Positions 26,548-35,769 of a stretch of 64,000 bases of DNA are shown here, one piece after another. Both the position numbers and the translations under genes were made by a program. Source of the stretch: Anditalea andensis (GTDB lineage: Bacteria; Bacteroidota; Bacteroidia; Cytophagales; Cyclobacteriaceae); assembly GCF_000714815.1 (NCBI RefSeq), contig NZ_JMIH01000011.1, forward strand, positions 1 through 64,000, given 5' to 3'. How positions within the stretch are numbered: the first letter of the stretch is position 1; each line of letters starts with the position of its first letter. The notes under the pieces were generated by a model that did not search any database, was not told where the DNA came from, and saw only the letters and a program-made list of their open reading frames with translations.

Positions 26548-27390
26548 ATGAGGTTATTTTACACATACACATTGATTCTATTGGGAAGTTGCATTCATGC
26601 TCAGGATGAAGACATTTTTGTAAATACTGATGACTGGTCTAACGATGTGAGAAATATGCTCCGAAAAGATTTGTTGCAGCCAGAAGGAAATCTACATATG
26701 ATCCTATCATATGATAGCGAAGACGAATCTACACTGAAAAGTATAAAAAAGTTTTTTTATAACTCAAAAGGACAGGAAATACTAAACCTTGGGTTTTCAG
26801 CACAAAATGATACAGTAACCGTTTGGATACCTCTATACAATCAAAAAAAGGAGCTTTCGGAACTAAAGACATACCGTTATCCTAATTGGGAATTTCAACA
26901 GAATTTAAGCGGAGTGAGGTTGGATGACCTTGAATGGAGCAGCACCTCCTTTTACTCTTATGATGTAGAGGGGAGGTTGGTATTAACAGAATTCTCGAGT
27001 CCCATATATGAAAGACAGCCAAGAAAAGCTCTCCATTACAATGAACATGGGCTTTTAGAGAAGGAAGAGTATTTCCAGCATTACAATCCTATTGGCTATA
27101 CAGCTTATGTATATAATGAGGACCGGAAACTTATTAAAGAAAGCGAATTTTCGAATGGTGGAGATACTCCTTTAAGAGTTTATTTAATGAGGTACGATGA
27201 GAATGGTTTATTGGTGGCAAAAGAAACTGGGGAATTGTACAATGCAGACTTAGAACTAAAAGATGTTCACAAGTATGTTTATGATGATCAGAAAATGTTA
27301 GTAGAGGAAAAGGAATATTATCCAAATCTTGGTTTTCAAATGGTGCAAAGGTTAATCTATGTATATCATTCTACAAGTGAGCATGACTGA
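26548..27390 (+). CDS. Secreted hypothetical protein with YD-like repeats
   Basis: A signal peptide (LILLGSCIHAQ) is followed by about 260 residues with repeated strand patterns F-YNSKGQE, YSYDVEGRL, YNEHGLLEKEEYF, YVYNEDRKLIKESE, MRYDENGLLVAKE and KYVYDDQKMLVEE. They resemble the YD/RHS-like repeats found in many Bacteroidota secreted proteins. No catalytic motif is visible, and there is no sorting domain at the C-terminus. The role is unknown. Confidence 0.6.
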   Translation: MRLFYTYTLILLGSCIHAQDEDIFVNTDDWSNDVRNMLRKDLLQPEGNLHMILSYDSEDESTLKSIKKFFYNSKGQEILNLGFSAQNDTVTVWIPLYNQKKELSELKTYRYPNWEFQQNLSGVRLDDLEWSSTSFYSYDVEGRLVLTEFSSPIYERQPRKALHYNEHGLLEKEEYFQHYNPIGYTAYVYNEDRKLIKESEFSNGGDTPLRVYLMRYDENGLLVAKETGELYNADLELKDVHKYVYDDQKMLVEEKEYYPNLGFQMVQRLIYVYHSTSEHD

Positions 27391-27439
27391 ATGCGTCCAA
27401 TGAATATGACACCCCTACTAATAAAATCCGATCCATATT

Positions 27440-27650
27440 GGATTATTCGTCAATTTTGGTGAATGATTTAGCCTGATCCAATGAGCACCATTTTTGTAAA
27501 AGCTCATACCCTACCCTGCCGTAAAACTTCCTTTTGATGGTTTTGGGTCTATTGACCTGCCCTATCAACTATCTATTGCTTATTGTTGATACAACAGTTG
27601 GGTTCACTGCTTCAAAATCAGATTAAATTCCTCCTTTCTGAAGATTGTAT
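27440..27650 (-). pseudogene. ISL3-like transposase C-terminal remnant, copy 1
   Basis: Minus-strand frames give ISNRQLIGQVNRPKTIKRK, then FYGRVGYELL, matching the end of ISL3-type transposases (NGQVEGQVNRLKTIKR-MYGRA-FELL). It is frameshifted and short. Similar remnants are at 30800-30990 and 35770-36000. Confidence 0.6.
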
Positions 27651-27687
27651 CCGTTTTAGTATGAGAGGTAATATTCTCCCAAATAGC

Positions 27688-28818
27688 CTATTCCTTCACC
27701 ACCTGAAAAATCCCATACCTAATAAAATCCTCTTCCTTATCAGGATTAATTAGTTTTATTAAAAGAGAATTATTTGGCATAGCGATTTGAATTTGACCAT
27801 ATGGAATTTCCAGATCCCCACTAAGTTGTTTTTTTTGATCGAAAATGATAATCCTGTGGAAATCCGGATCATTAAAATGATGGTAATGGATTTCATCGGC
27901 TCTCTTTTTCTCAAAAACCCCATAAGGAATTTCTCTGACATAATCCAACACGAGGAGTCCATTATCCAAATAGAAAATTTTCGAATTGATTGAAGCAAGT
28001 GTGTAAGGTGGATAGGAGGGTAAACTTTTATCGGATATCGGAAATTTCCTGAAACTGCCAAAATCCCCATGATTGATTTTAATATTAGAGAGTGTATTCC
28101 CTGATTTTAGATCAATTGCTGTAATTTCATTATCCAGAGTTGCGGTTACGTATAGTCTGTTATTTTTTTTGTCTTGGGCAAAGATTGGCTTGTACATAGA
28201 ATTGATAGAATTGTCCAAATGCTTATAAATTGGTCTTTCAGCAATAGGTGCCAAATGGTAAGTTTTTTGTGTACGCAATTCATGCAATTCTATAAGATGA
28301 TGTTTTTCCAAACTTGTTGCTTTCATAAATCTAGCTATACCTGAAGGATAAGTAGCAAAAACCATTTTGTCTTTAACGTTATCTTTGTAGAAAAATACCA
28401 AAGATGTTGTTCCTCCATAGGTGTAAAAAGGGTTGTCTATAACAAACTTTTCACTTTCCTTAAAATTCAATTTCTTATCATATTTGATAATCTTATTTGG
28501 AGTAATTACCCAAATATCTTCTCTATCCGAAAACCCTAAAAAATTCATGGAAGAATTAAATTCTCCAGGCCCCTGCCCTTCCAAATTCTTGTTATGCAAA
28601 ACTCTTCCTTTCTCATCAATCAATTGCACGACATGTCCCTTACTTTGGTTTTTAAATGCCAAGTAATGCTTATTGATAGGATCATAATCCACAATATTGA
28701 TTGAACTCAATGAATTTATTTGAAACTCAGTTGTTTTTTCTAATCTGTATTGGGCAAAAAGAAAATTATTAATTGATAAAAAAATTACCGGGAAAATTTT
28801 ATATATCATATTTTTCAT
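27688..28818 (-). CDS. 6-bladed beta-propeller secreted protein
   Basis: The 376-residue protein has a signal peptide (IFPVIFLSINNFLFAQ) and then propeller-blade patterns, including the family hallmark GQGPGEF and repeats such as IIKYDKKLN, ITAIDLKSG and VLDYVREI. This family is common next to small secreted peptides in Bacteroidota, where it may bind or sense them. It is the last gene of the peptide locus, 83 bases below the precursor gene and separated from it by a terminator-like hairpin. That suggests lower, read-through expression. Confidence 0.78.
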   Translation of the reverse strand: MKNMIYKIFPVIFLSINNFLFAQYRLEKTTEFQINSLSSINIVDYDPINKHYLAFKNQSKGHVVQLIDEKGRVLHNKNLEGQGPGEFNSSMNFLGFSDREDIWVITPNKIIKYDKKLNFKESEKFVIDNPFYTYGGTTSLVFFYKDNVKDKMVFATYPSGIARFMKATSLEKHHLIELHELRTQKTYHLAPIAERPIYKHLDNSINSMYKPIFAQDKKNNRLYVTATLDNEITAIDLKSGNTLSNIKINHGDFGSFRKFPISDKSLPSYPPYTLASINSKIFYLDNGLLVLDYVREIPYGVFEKKRADEIHYHHFNDPDFHRIIIFDQKKQLSGDLEIPYGQIQIAMPNNSLLIKLINPDKEEDFIRYGIFQVVKE

Positions 28819-28848
28819 GAAAATATTTTTTAGTTAACACAAAAGTAA

Positions 28849-28879
28849 GTAGATCAGTCTGTTGAATAGACTGATCTAC
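28849..28879 (-). terminator. Terminator/attenuator hairpin after the precursor gene
   Basis: A perfect 12-bp inverted repeat GTAGATCAGTCT/AGACTGATCTAC with a 7-base loop. On the minus strand it is followed by TTACTTTTG. It lies between the precursor stop and the beta-propeller start. Confidence 0.7.
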
Positions 28880-28900
28880 TATCGAATTATAATTCTCAAT

Positions 28901-29116
28901 CTAATATCCGCAAACACAGTCAGCAATAGTACCTGATTCACAATAAAATGTTGCTATAGAAGAGTGACATTTAGGAACTGCCATTGGCCTTTGCCAATTT
29001 GAACATTGCAAATGACAGCTAGCAGCCCCAGACCCACCATAAATCCCTGCCAACTGACTTCTCTGAAGCACCTCTTCCGAAGCAAGCTTTAACTTTCTTA
29101 AACTTAACTTTTTCAT
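28901..29116 (-). CDS. GG-leader cysteine-rich peptide precursor
   Basis: The 71-residue peptide begins MKKLSLRKLKLASEEVLQRS and continues QLAGIYGG, the typical Bacteroidota natural-product leader with a double glycine at 27-28. The remaining 43 residues contain six Cys (positions 34, 38, 50, 59, 67, 69), enough for three disulfides, and end CVCGY. The frame is open further upstream, but this ATG gives the classic leader. It lies directly downstream of the thioredoxin/VKOR/C39 frames and ahead of the beta-propeller gene. It is probably a secreted disulfide-rich bacteriocin or signal peptide; activity cannot be told. I do not recognise the core sequence. Confidence 0.82.
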   Translation of the reverse strand: MKKLSLRKLKLASEEVLQRSQLAGIYGGSGAASCHLQCSNWQRPMAVPKCHSSIATFYCESGTIADCVCGY

Positions 29117-29214
29117 TTTATTAAAATTTAATTGTTTGTATAGTACCCCAGCCAGTTGAGGACACCAGGGAAATATGTCCAATCATCGCAATTGAATTTC
29201 TTCGGTAAACATAT

Positions 29215-29706
29215 TTATACAAGTATATCTTTTAGTTCTTCTACACTAAAATCCTCAGGCAATTCATACCCGTTTATGAAAATAGTTGGGGTATGTGTAA
29301 CCCCCTCTTTATCAAACCATTCCTTCATTGCCAAGAGTTTTACTTTTTGCTTATTAAGCTCTCCATTCATAGGGTATCGTTTGGCAAAAGCCTCATGATC
29401 CTTTTCCGGGCTACTGTACCATCGATTTAAAGCTTTCTGGGTAACCTGACTGTCTCCCTTACTGTCTATTGCTAGAAAATGGTTGATCACCTTTGTCCTA
29501 GGATCTTCCAAATCAGGATTTGAAATAAATAAGATTTGCAAGTCTTTACTTCCCTCTTCATAAAGCTTTTCCAATACCGGATGTGCCTTGGCACAAGGCC
29601 CACAATAGGGGTTGCATACTTTAAGTACATGATATCGTAAATTTTTATTTTGTAGCTGTATTCCCAACCCTCCTGCATTATTGGATATTCTCTTTGATTT
29701 GGACAA
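29215..29706 (-). pseudogene. Thioredoxin/DsbA-like module of a split C39-VKOR-Trx protein
   Basis: The 163 residues form a thioredoxin-fold oxidoreductase with CGPC at 35-38 (VCNPYCGPC), the cis-Pro region THTPTIFINGYELP and a DsbA-like insert. The in-frame start is only a TTG. Removing one T from the short run near 29714-29718 joins it to the VKOR frame above through IDFEYFLSKSK. In related Bacteroidota loci C39, VKOR and thioredoxin are usually one polypeptide. The piece could still act alone if translated from the TTG. Confidence 0.7.
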
Positions 29707-29713
29707 GAAGTAT

Positions 29714-30316
29714 TCAAAAATCTATTTTTTTTTTTTTTATCTTAGACAAATTTCTCTTGTAGAAATTTAGTTGATTTTTCTCTTTTAACAATGGTTTGAC
29801 AGTTATCCAAAACAAAACAGATGCTAAAAAAAGAGTAGAAAAATCAGAAAGTATTTTTAAATCAATTACATCCAATAAGTTAACTCCCAACCACACACAC
29901 AATCCCTCCAGAATCAATAACGCCTGTATCATTATACAGAATCGACACCATTTCTTGATCTCCTTTGCCTGATAATAAAAGGAAAACGCAACTATCGGTA
30001 ATGCCATCATACTCAAATACCCCAACAATGACATTGCGGCAGGATCGAATGAGCTTATTAATAAACTGAAGAAACCGGCAAAGAAATAGGCAAATGACAA
30101 AGCGCTTAAACTGAATTCTATTCCCAATGCTTTCATAGGATTTGATTCCAATACAGCTTCACAATCCACCTTTCCATCCCCGGTACAGAAACGCTGCAAG
30201 GAGGGGTTATGCCGGTCCACCTCATACCAAAGCACCGTAATAGATACAGCCAATCCGGCAAGTTTAAAAAACAGGTATATTATAGGGCTTATATTAGTCC
30301 ATTTAACATTGAACAA
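29714..30316 (-). pseudogene. VKOR module of a split C39-VKOR-Trx protein
   Basis: The 200 residues carry four to five membrane segments with the VKOR-family cysteines: Cys44 and Cys52 in the FCTGDGKVDC loop, and the active-site CRFC pair at 124/127. It re-oxidises a thioredoxin partner using quinone and so drives disulfide formation outside the membrane. The open frame extends upstream to join the C39 part after a one-base shift in an A7 run. A TTG at 30316 is the only start in the listed frame. Domains are intact even though the fusion is broken. Confidence 0.72.
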
Positions 30317-30375
30317 TGTTATTTCTGGAATGAACGCAAAACCTATCCATATAAGTAAGCTTATAAAGAAAATGG

Positions 30376-30690
30376 TTAAGATAGCTTGAAATCTTCTTTT
30401 TTTCCAAATTCTTCTTTATAACCTGGTTCTATAAAATCGCTGTTCTTTTCTACAATCAAGGAAACTCCCGTCCATTGATTCATAAATTCTCTTGGGCTGA
30501 CTAGAACCTTTTTATTACTTTCATTTACATAAACAACTTCAACATCTGACACCAAAGTGATGTATAAAACAAACTTTTTCTTCCATCGGAAACCTGTACG
30601 ATACATCGCAGGGGAAGCTGGTCAAGTTTTTCTATACCAATTTTCACCGGAAATTGATCTAATTTATACTTTTTCAAAGTATCTGTCTAA
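30376..30690 (-). pseudogene. C39-like peptidase remnant of the same split protein
   Basis: Two frames together give TLKKYKLDQFPVKIG, EKLDQLPLRCIVQVSDG and then KFVLYITLVSDVEVVYV, ending VSPREFMNQWTGVSLIVE, the second half of a C39-type domain. The N-terminal Cys half is not recognisable above 30690. The frame changes near 30585 and again in an A7 run near 30395 (GGA-AAA-AAA-GAA), after which RRFQAILTIFFI leads into the VKOR part. As it stands it cannot be an active peptidase. Confidence 0.65.
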
Positions 30691-30799
30691 AACGGACGTC
30701 ACTGGGTTCTTCTTCACTTTTGGTGAAAATAATAGATAAGATAAAGTTGACAAATTCGGAGCTAAATAGGTTTATAAAATGATTTGATCCTTAATTTGA

Positions 30800-30990
30800 A
30801 CAGTAAACCAGGCTGTAATATCGACTATCAGCAATGGTCAGGTGGAAGGTCAGGTCAACAGGCTTAAAACCATAAATAGAAACATGTATGGGCGGGCTGG
30901 GTTCAGTTTATTGAAAAAAATGGTGATGTCTTACTAAGGAAATTATTCATCAAAAGAGACGAAGAACCCAAGATGGATCGGAATATGCAT
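30800..30990 (+). pseudogene. ISL3-like transposase C-terminal remnant, copy 2
   Basis: The plus strand encodes ISTISNGQVEGQVNRLKT, then INRNMYGRAGFSLLKK and LFIKRDEEP in broken frames, the end of an ISL3-type transposase. Confidence 0.65.
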
Positions 30991-31358
30991 AAAATACTAC
31001 AATTTAATTAAGGATGACTTTTTTTATATAGGGAAAAATTAATCTTTAATATGTTTATTTAAAGCGTAAATTGCAAAATTTAGATGGCTTTAATCCTAAC
31101 TTTTTTGGTGGATCCTGCGGATCATAGCGAAAAGAGGGACTTAGATTCATCATTTCGCATGTCTAAACCGGAAGTCCAGATCAAAGTAACGATTTTAAAT
31201 GGCATAACATATTATAATTAGGTTAAAAATCAGACAATATTCCTGAGGTCATTGGGCCATGTTTTATGAAAATCTAATAACCATATCTTCATACCCTGAG
31301 CAAAGAATGATATGATCTCCTCTCCTATTCCTTCATGGGAAATTCAAACTTTATGCTA

Positions 31359-31620
31359 TTGACTTTTAAATAGATACGTATTATATTTAGGTATAAATTG
31401 AAAGTTGTTTATCACCTGGTTGTTAATAAGCCTCCGAGGAATCGGGGGCTTTTTTTCTATTCATAAGGGTATAAAGGAATAAATTATACGGTTTCCAAAA
31501 ATAATCACACCTACTTCCCTATTACGATTTATAAAAAGTGATCTTCAACCAAAGTTATTTGTTTTACATAAAATTGCAGATACTATACCGCGATTAGCGT
31601 ATTGTTTAGGTTGAATATTT
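31359..31620 (+). repeat. Block 3 repeat, copy 2
   Basis: TTGACT (31359-31364), 17 bases, TATATT (31382-31387), a predicted RNA ending at the terminator AGCCTCCGA/TCGGGGGCT (31429-31457), then the conserved downstream stretch. It ends 24 bases before the next gene. Confidence 0.78.
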
Positions 31621-31643
31621 TAAGTATTGTTGAGTAAAAAACG

Positions 31644-32096
31644 ATGAAAAAATCACTTTTACTATTGCTTTACCTTGTGGCAATATCCTTTGCCTCGTTG
31701 GCACAGAATACTTTACAGTTCACCATCTCCAATTTAAACCTTCGCTCAACTCCCTCCCCTGAAGGAAATGTTCTGACTGTAATACCAAAAGGATACACCT
31801 TAACGGTGGAAAAGGATGCGCTGTCAAACAACTGGGTAAAAATCGAATATGATGGACAAGTGGGTTATGTCCATAAAAAATATCTAAGTTCCCGGCCTCT
31901 CACTCAAACAACTGCCGAAACAAATTCCGCAGAAAAATCCTATATCAATTCCAAAGGAGAAAGGGTACAATCCCCTACACATTACGACAGCGCTCCTTCC
32001 GGAGCCACAGCGCTCTGCAGGGATGGTACCTATAGCTTCAGCAGAAGCAGGAAAGGCACCTGCTCAGGACATGGCGGAGTGAGCAAGTGGCTGTAA
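31644..32096 (+). CDS. SH3b and DUF3761 secreted protein
   Basis: A signal peptide (LLYLVAISFASLAQ), a bacterial SH3 domain (NLNLRSTPSPEGNVL, WVKIEYDGQVGYVHKKYL) and a C-terminal DUF3761 motif (GATALCRDGTYSFS, GTCSGHGGVSKW). SH3b domains bind cell-wall peptides; DUF3761 is of unknown role but keeps two Cys. The 150-residue length is complete. Confidence 0.83.
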   Translation: MKKSLLLLLYLVAISFASLAQNTLQFTISNLNLRSTPSPEGNVLTVIPKGYTLTVEKDALSNNWVKIEYDGQVGYVHKKYLSSRPLTQTTAETNSAEKSYINSKGERVQSPTHYDSAPSGATALCRDGTYSFSRSRKGTCSGHGGVSKWL

Positions 32097-32122
32097 TTCA
32101 ATTGTTTTACTTTTCCCCATAA

Positions 32123-32944
32123 ATGATGAATGCAAAAGTAGTTAAAGGATACATTCATAGTCTAGTTGTAGTATCCAAAAAAGCAGGTGATCTAAGTTGG
32201 TATATAGACGTATTCATTGTTACTTTGATAATACTGAATGCAGTGGCTATTGTCCTGGAATCGATAGAACCCCTCAGACTCCAATACGAGGAAATATTTT
32301 ATTACTTTGAGGTTTTATCGGTAATCGTTTTTACTATTGAATATGTTCTCCGCATTTGGACATCTAACCTGATTCCGGAATACCAAAAACCATTTACAGG
32401 AAATTTGAAATACGCGTTAACACCACTTGCTTTAATAGACTTAATGGCCATTCTTCCGTTTTACCTTCCCTTTGTGGGTGTAGACCTAAGGCTATTAAGG
32501 ATCATGAGGATATTCAGGGTTTTCCGTATGTTTAAAATAGCCCGATATGTGGAAGCGCTTTCCTTTATGGGAAAGGTATTTAAAAATAAAAAGGAAGAAC
32601 TGGTCATTTCTTTATTGTTCACCCTACTGCTGTTACTCGTAGCTTCCACCATAATGTATTATGTGGAGAATGACTCCCAACCTGAAAACTTCTCCAGTAT
32701 ACCGGAGACGATGTGGTGGGGCATTGCTACGTTAACCACTGTAGGGTATGGAGATATTTATCCTATCACGCCATTGGGGCAGTTTTTAGGAGGAATAATA
32801 GCTATTATAGGAATCGGCCTTTTTGCCTTGCCTACCGGTATCCTTGCCTCAGGATTTTCAGATGAAATATCAAACAAGAAAAGCAAGGGGGAATGCTGTA
32901 CGATTTGTGGCCAACCTATAAATAAAAATCCAAATGAAATTTAG
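32123..32944 (+). CDS. Voltage-gated-type potassium channel
   Basis: The 273-residue protein has six membrane segments: a voltage-sensor-like S4 with spaced Arg (LRLLRIMRIFRVFRMF) and a pore with the selectivity filter TTVGYGD at 205-211. A short C-terminal tail holds CCTICGQP, a possible metal-binding pair. It is a complete KvAP/Kch-like channel. Its stop overlaps a potential ATG for the next gene, which suggests coupled translation. Confidence 0.9.
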   Translation: MMNAKVVKGYIHSLVVVSKKAGDLSWYIDVFIVTLIILNAVAIVLESIEPLRLQYEEIFYYFEVLSVIVFTIEYVLRIWTSNLIPEYQKPFTGNLKYALTPLALIDLMAILPFYLPFVGVDLRLLRIMRIFRVFRMFKIARYVEALSFMGKVFKNKKEELVISLLFTLLLLLVASTIMYYVENDSQPENFSSIPETMWWGIATLTTVGYGDIYPITPLGQFLGGIIAIIGIGLFALPTGILASGFSDEISNKKSKGECCTICGQPINKNPNEI

Positions 32945-34042
32945 AATAAGAATAATTTATTGCCTGGAATTACTTTGAATCTTAGCAAAAGGGGGATCAG
33001 CACCACTGTTGGCATACCTGGAGCAAGTGTCAATTTCAACAGGCAGGGAACATTTCTTAATACCGGCATACCTGGCACAGGGCTTTACGACCGAAAGAGA
33101 TTAGATGGCAAAAAGCGAATTAATCATTCTGAGCTACATGATGCTGAACATAAAACATTTCAACAGAAAAAATCTACAGAAACAGTAAAGTCAAATGTCA
33201 ATGTAGAAGAAACCACCACAGAAGGACTTCAGGATCTTCGTACTGCATTGGTTTCATGCTTTCAGCTGCTACAAGATTTAAAAAAAGCGATCATCAAAGC
33301 CAAAACAGCTTTGCAACTTAGTCAGATACTTCTATACACTTCTAATTTTTTATTAGTAGGATTGATCTTTAAATGGTTTAAGGAAAAAAGAGATCAAAAA
33401 CTGGAGTTTTTGACGGACCATGAAAAGTGTCTAGCAGCATGCTTTTTATACATCGATATTAATACAGATGATCAAATAGAATCATCCTATTTCGCTCTAC
33501 TTGAAAGTTATAGAACTTTGCTGTCTAGCCAAAAAATCTGGGACATCACCTCAACCCAAAAAATAGACCAAATAGGTTTAAAATCTACTGCTTCTGAATC
33601 CATCCTAAGAAAAGAGGTAAAGTTTGGTTATGGAAACCTGGAAACCATTAAATCAAAATATGACGCACTTCATTTTGAAAACGCTAACGGAGGGGATCTA
33701 TATATTTATCCGGGTTTTGTAGCAATGGTAGATGACAACCAAAATTTTGGACTGATAGACATTCGGGAAATGGAGTTCGGTTTTAAAACACAGAAATTTA
33801 TAGAAGAAGAAGGGGTTCCCTCAGATGTTCAAATTTTCGGAACCACATGGGCAAAAGTTAATAAAAACGGCACTCCTGACAAAAGATTTAGGGATAACTA
33901 TGAGATTCCGATTTGTTTGTATGGCAGATTGGAATTAAAAAGTAACACGGGACTTAATGAAGTCTATCTGATCAGCAACCACGAGAAGGCAAAGCATTTT
34001 TCTATGATGTTTGAGAGATATCAGGAGATGATGAAGTCATAA
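32934..34042 (+). pseudogene. DUF4236 protein with probable N-terminal frameshift
   Basis: From TTG 32960 the frame reads LPGITLNLSKRGISTTVG, the DUF4236 domain, normally preceded by a short basic N-terminus. The ATG at 32934, overlapping the channel stop, encodes exactly such a start (MKFRIRI) but in another frame, so one base seems missing near 32955. The rest (about 300 residues) has a membrane or amphipathic stretch near residues 110-140 and a C-terminal half that I do not recognise. Translation from the TTG could still give a near-complete 360-residue protein. Confidence 0.65.
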
Positions 34043-34767
34043 TTTATCTTTGAAAGTGAAGCGCGTGGATCATATTTCTGAAGAACTTCAGCAGAAATAT
34101 TCTACTGAAGTAAAATGGCCACGCTTTAAGAAATTCATTAACTATTTCTACATATGTCAAGCAATAAACGGTGTGATCTCCTCTCCGCTACCTTCATGGG
34201 AAATTCAAACTTACTGCTATTGACCTTTAGTTAAGATACATATTGTATTTAGGTATGAAGTTGAAAGTTGTTTAGTACCTTAGTAATAAAAGCCATCGAA
34301 AAATCGGTGGCTTTTCTTCAATTAATAAGAGTATAAAGAAATAATTTTTACGGTTTCCACAAATAATTGCTCCTACTCCCCTATTTCGATCTATAGAAAG
34401 AGGTCTTCAACTAGTGTTGTTTATATTACACAATACTGTATAAAATATACCTTTAATAAGGTATTGTTTGGGGGTGGGAAAATGGTTTTTTTGAGGAAGG
34501 ATAGGAATTGAGCTGTTTTGATAGACCAATGGTATGTCTATATTTATAAGAAAATGACATGGTTAAACCTCTTCAAAAAGTGTAATTTATAAACCATGAT
34601 CTTGTTCCCGGAGTAACCAGCACCAAGAAAGTATAAATACCCACAATGCAGGGAGGCTATGTCCAACTCGGATGTTAACCGCAATCTTGACAGGTTTATA
34701 CTAGAATTTATTTTTTTTGACTAGATTACGGTTAAATCCTTTGAAGTTGTGTGTGATTTAAAGAAAT
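34043..34767. other. Repeat-containing gap
   Basis: It contains Block 3 copy 3 (34220-34500) and a short coding-like remnant before it (HISEELQQKYSTEV and on, about 34070-34160). Nothing is recognised between 34500 and the next gene. Confidence 0.6.
34220..34500 (+). repeat. Block 3 repeat, copy 3
   Basis: TTGACC (34220-34225), weak -10, terminator AGCCATCGA/TCGGTGGCT (34291-34313) and the conserved CTCCTACTCCCCTATT stretch. Its terminator stem shows a paired change relative to the other copies. Confidence 0.75.
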
Positions 34768-35604
34768 ATGAAGAAGCCACAGAAAATAGATGTGATTGCC
34801 CTTTTACCAGAACTTGACAAGATGCTTTTCAAATTATTGGAAGGATTGTCAGATGATGATTGGGACAAACAAACAATTGTTCCAAAATGGAAAGTGAAAG
34901 ATATTGCTGTCCACTTACTGGACGGCAATTATAGGACACTTTCGATGTTGCGTGATAATTATTATGGTGAGAAACCGGAGGCTATAAATTCTTATGCAGA
35001 TTTATTAGATTTCTTAAACAAGTTAAACGCTGATTGGGTCAAAGCAACTAAAAGGCTTAGCCCAAAAGTTATTATTGATTTATTAAAGTCATCGGGAAAA
35101 GAATACTGCGATTTTCTAGCTATTTTAAATCCTGATGATAAAGCTGAGTTTTCTGTTGCTTGGGCAGGTGAAAGTGAATCAAAGAATTGGTTTCATATAG
35201 CAAGGGAGTACACTGAAAAATGGCATCATCAACAACAAATTAGACTTGCAGTTGGTGAGGAGAAAGAGTTGTTAAAAGAAAAATGGCACTTGCCATACTT
35301 GGACACATCAGTCAGGGCACTTCCTCATCATTATCGAGATGTAAAAGGAGAAGCTGAGGATTTGGTAAAATTCACTTTCTTGGGGAAAACAGAGAAAAGT
35401 TGGTTTTTATACTATGAAAAAGGCTGGGAACTTTTAACCTCTATTAGTGCCGAACCTAAGAGTGAAGTAAGAATCAGAAATGAATATGCTTGGAAAATAT
35501 TCACCAAAGGAATGACAAGAGAAGAAGCGATTAAATCATCGGAAATTATCGGTGATAAAAGACTTGGTGAGAAAATATTCGATATGATTGCTGTAATGGC
35601 ATAA
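34768..35604 (+). CDS. DinB/maleylpyruvate-isomerase-like protein
   Basis: The 278 residues begin like the mycothiol-maleylpyruvate isomerase N-terminal domain of the DinB superfamily: a helix with LLPELDKMLFKLLEGL, then W-VKDIAVHLLDGNYRTLSM with a metal-ligand-type His, and later EYTEKWHHQQQIR with two more His. These metal-binding four-helix proteins act in thiol transfer or as uncharacterised hydrolases. Complete, single gene, followed 13 bases later by an attC-like site. Confidence 0.78.
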   Translation: MKKPQKIDVIALLPELDKMLFKLLEGLSDDDWDKQTIVPKWKVKDIAVHLLDGNYRTLSMLRDNYYGEKPEAINSYADLLDFLNKLNADWVKATKRLSPKVIIDLLKSSGKEYCDFLAILNPDDKAEFSVAWAGESESKNWFHIAREYTEKWHHQQQIRLAVGEEKELLKEKWHLPYLDTSVRALPHHYRDVKGEAEDLVKFTFLGKTEKSWFLYYEKGWELLTSISAEPKSEVRIRNEYAWKIFTKGMTREEAIKSSEIIGDKRLGEKIFDMIAVMA

Positions 35605-35616
35605 GAAGAATAAAAC

Positions 35617-35750
35617 CACACACAACATTGTACAATAGCATTAGCAGTTGAAGTAGTAAATCAAAGGTATGTGCATTTAATGAAATTTGGTGGTGGCGGA
35701 CAGGTAATCGCCATGAAATCTGCTACTGCCATTATACTTGACCGTTTTAG
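35617..35750 (+). other. attC-like cassette recombination site
   Basis: The arms GTACAATAGCATTAGCAG (35630-35647) and CTGCTACTGCCATTATAC (35720-35737) pair at 15 of 18 positions. The left core is ACACAAC and the right core CGTTTTAG. The site is uninterrupted and follows a cassette gene directly. Confidence 0.68.
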
Positions 35751-35769
35751 AACATATTGATAGTTACAG

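Larger units (their letters stand above)
30700..31643. other. Repeat-rich stretch before the SH3 gene
   Basis: It holds a transposase remnant (30800-30990), a partial Block 1 (about 31102-31150), a diverged Block 2 (31140-31260) and Block 3 copy 2 (31359-31620). No intact gene is seen. Confidence 0.65.
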
